Source: Botrimarina colliarenosi (GTDB lineage: Bacteria; Planctomycetota; Planctomycetia; Pirellulales; Lacipirellulaceae). From it: a DNA stretch of 64,000 nucleotides. Where the stretch lies: the NCBI RefSeq assembly GCF_007859955.1, contig NZ_SJPR01000004.1, forward strand, positions 1 through 64,000, read 5' to 3'. Both the position numbers and the translations under genes were made by a program. This document shows, in pieces, positions 62,920 through 64,000 of this stretch. Numbering within the stretch: position 1 is the stretch's first letter; every line of letters starts with the position of its first letter. The notes under the pieces are model-generated. The model searched no databases and was not told the DNA's origin. It saw only the letters and a list, made by a program, of their open reading frames with translations.

Positions 62920-63600
62920 ATGCCGACGCCCCTCCCGAACCGCCCGCCAGCACCGAGCGACCCCGATGAGCGGAAGGCCCAGGCCCGACGGGTACTGCGG
63001 CGGCTGAGCGCCGATCACGGCGACGCTGTTTGCGCGCTCCATTACGACACGCCCGTCCAATTGCTCGTCGCGACGATTCTCTCGGCCCAGTGCACCGACG
63101 AGCGGGTGAACCTCGTCACCGCCAAGCTCTTCGCCGACTGCCCGACCGCCGCCGACCTTGCGGCGTTGCCGATCGCTCGACTCGAAAAGTACGTGCAGAG
63201 CACCGGCTTCTTCCGTAACAAGGCGAAGAACATCAAGTCGTGTTGCACCGAGCTCGTTGAGAAGCACGGCGGCGAAGTCCCCCGAGACCTCGACACGCTG
63301 GTCAAGCTCGCCGGCGTCGGCCGCAAGACCGCCAATGTCGTGCTTGGCACGGCCTTCGGCATCGCTTCGGGCGTCGTCGTCGACACCCATGTCGGCCGCA
63401 TCAGCCGCCGCACCGGCCTCACCACGGAGGTCGACCCCGTTAAGGTGGAGAAGGACCTCATCGAGCTGCTTCCGAAGAGCCGGTGGGTCGACTTTTCTCA
63501 CCAGATGATCTACCACGGACGCCGGGTGTGTGACGCCCGTCGCCCCGATTGCGAGAACTGCTCGATGCGGAAGTTCTGCCCGCGGGTTGGCGTTTCGTAG
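62920..63600 (+). CDS. nth: Endonuclease III (DNA glycosylase/AP lyase)
   Basis: This 226-residue enzyme removes oxidised pyrimidines. Seen are 'LLVATILSAQCTDERVN', the helix-hairpin-helix 'LVKLAGVGRKTANVVLG' with the catalytic lysine, the catalytic aspartate in 'VVDTHVGRISRR', and the 4Fe-4S loop 'CDARRPDCENCSMRKFC' (C-x6-C-x2-C-x5-C). The ATG at 62920 gives the usual length; the open frame upstream overlaps the coiled-coil gene. It starts 49 bases after that gene. Confidence 0.97.
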   Translation: MPTPLPNRPPAPSDPDERKAQARRVLRRLSADHGDAVCALHYDTPVQLLVATILSAQCTDERVNLVTAKLFADCPTAADLAALPIARLEKYVQSTGFFRNKAKNIKSCCTELVEKHGGEVPRDLDTLVKLAGVGRKTANVVLGTAFGIASGVVVDTHVGRISRRTGLTTEVDPVKVEKDLIELLPKSRWVDFSHQMIYHGRRVCDARRPDCENCSMRKFCPRVGVS

Positions 63601-63628
63601 GGCCGTCCCTCCGCCTGTGTAACGAGCC

Positions 63629-63658
63629 GGCCCTGCCCCGAGACGGCCCTGCCCCGAG
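63629..63658 (+). repeat. Short tandem direct repeat
   Basis: The 14-base word GGCCCTGCCCCGAG occurs twice (63629-63642 and 63645-63658), two bases apart, in the gap between nth and dcd. It looks like slippage. Confidence 0.6.
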
Positions 63659-63690
63659 CACCACCGCACCGACCTCCCCCCGATCCCGCC

Positions 63691-64000
63691 ATGATTCTGT
63701 CCGGCCAAGAGATTCAGTCACGCCTCGGCGGCGACATCGTCATCGACGGCTTCGACCCCGCGCGGCTCAACCCCAACAGCTACAACCTGACGCTCCACGA
63801 TGAGCTGATGGTCTACGAAGAAGTGGTTCTCGATATGGCCAAGCCCAATCGGGTGCGGCGGATGACGATTCCCGAAGAGGGCCTCGTCCTCAGTCCCAAC
63901 CAGCTCTATCTGGGGCGGACCGTCGAAAAGACGACCACTCACAACCTCGTGCCGCAGATCGAGGGCCGCAGCTCGATCGGACGCCTGGGTCTTTTTGTCC
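63691..64000 (+). CDS. dcd: dCTP deaminase, N-terminal part
   Basis: The frame opens at the ATG at 63691 and runs off the window end, giving 103 residues. It reads 'MILSGQEIQSRLGGDIVIDG' with 'RLNPNSYNLTLHDELMVYEE' and the nucleotide-binding signature 'QIEGRSSIGRLGLFV', as in dCTP deaminase/dUTPase. The enzyme makes dUTP from dCTP for thymidylate synthesis. The position next to nth may reflect uracil/pyrimidine DNA metabolism but is probably coincidence. Confidence 0.93.
   Translation, partial: MILSGQEIQSRLGGDIVIDGFDPARLNPNSYNLTLHDELMVYEEVVLDMAKPNRVRRMTIPEEGLVLSPNQLYLGRTVEKTTTHNLVPQIEGRSSIGRLGLFV

Overview
The window is one contiguous stretch of a GC-rich bacterial chromosome, most likely a planctomycete of the order Pirellulales (Lacipirellulaceae-like). 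The signs are PEP-CTERM secreted proteins carrying dockerin-like 'NAADY..WRD' repeats, a DUF1559 pseudopilin, an ECF sigma factor overlapping a Hanks-type kinase, MurE/MurG-like proteins, small planctomycete-type hypothetical proteins, and many dispersed palindromic repeats. The taxonomic call is inference from gene content. I saw no rRNA, tRNA, CRISPR array or prophage.

Layout. 1-0.3 kb: 3' end of a TIGR03032-type gene. 0.9-11.5 kb: secretome block with four PEP-CTERM genes (one a double-length fusion), a DUF1559 pseudopilin, and an ECF sigma/kinase pair. 11.9-13.6 kb: HAD phosphatase and zinc alcohol dehydrogenase. 13.7-18.4 kb: RND pump and its adaptor. 18.6-22.1 kb: pgsA, CPBP protease, DUF167 and rimO. 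23.0-24.6 kb: HNH nuclease gene bracketed by inverted repeats. 24.7-28.4 kb: rhodanese, response regulator, and a MurE-like/MurG-like pair whose catalytic loops are lost. 28.7-35.9 kb: receiver-like protein, ImmA/IrrE-like protein, LON-domain protein, FAD/Fe-S oxidoreductase, class V aminotransferase, YkgJ-type protein. 36.3-40.2 kb: HU, small lipoprotein, pyrD, trpS, then a decayed second trpS 3' end. 40.2-45.0 kb: PQQ-propeller protein, a DUF559 nuclease inside perfect 41-bp inverted repeats, a trans-sulfuration enzyme, a sugar isomerase. 45.0-58.7 kb: a minus-strand exopolysaccharide cluster of eleven genes. 59-64 kb: diguanylate cyclase, Rad50-like coiled-coil protein, nth and the start of dcd.

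How the genes fit together. The exopolysaccharide cluster holds an initiating sugar transferase, glycosyltransferases, a Wzz/GumC chain-length protein, a CpsD-like ATPase, a flippase, two polymerases, an FAD oxidoreductase and a deacetylase. It could make a complete surface polysaccharide by a Wzx/Wzy route. PEP-CTERM sorting is usually coupled to such polysaccharide systems, but no exosortase is in the window. The most unusual items are the DUF559 and HNH nuclease genes, each inside its own inverted-repeat pair; the degenerate MurE/MurG-like pair; the fused PEP-CTERM protein with an internal sorting signal; the trpS tail remnant; and the Rad50-like protein with a C-x-C at its coiled-coil midpoint and no visible Walker A.
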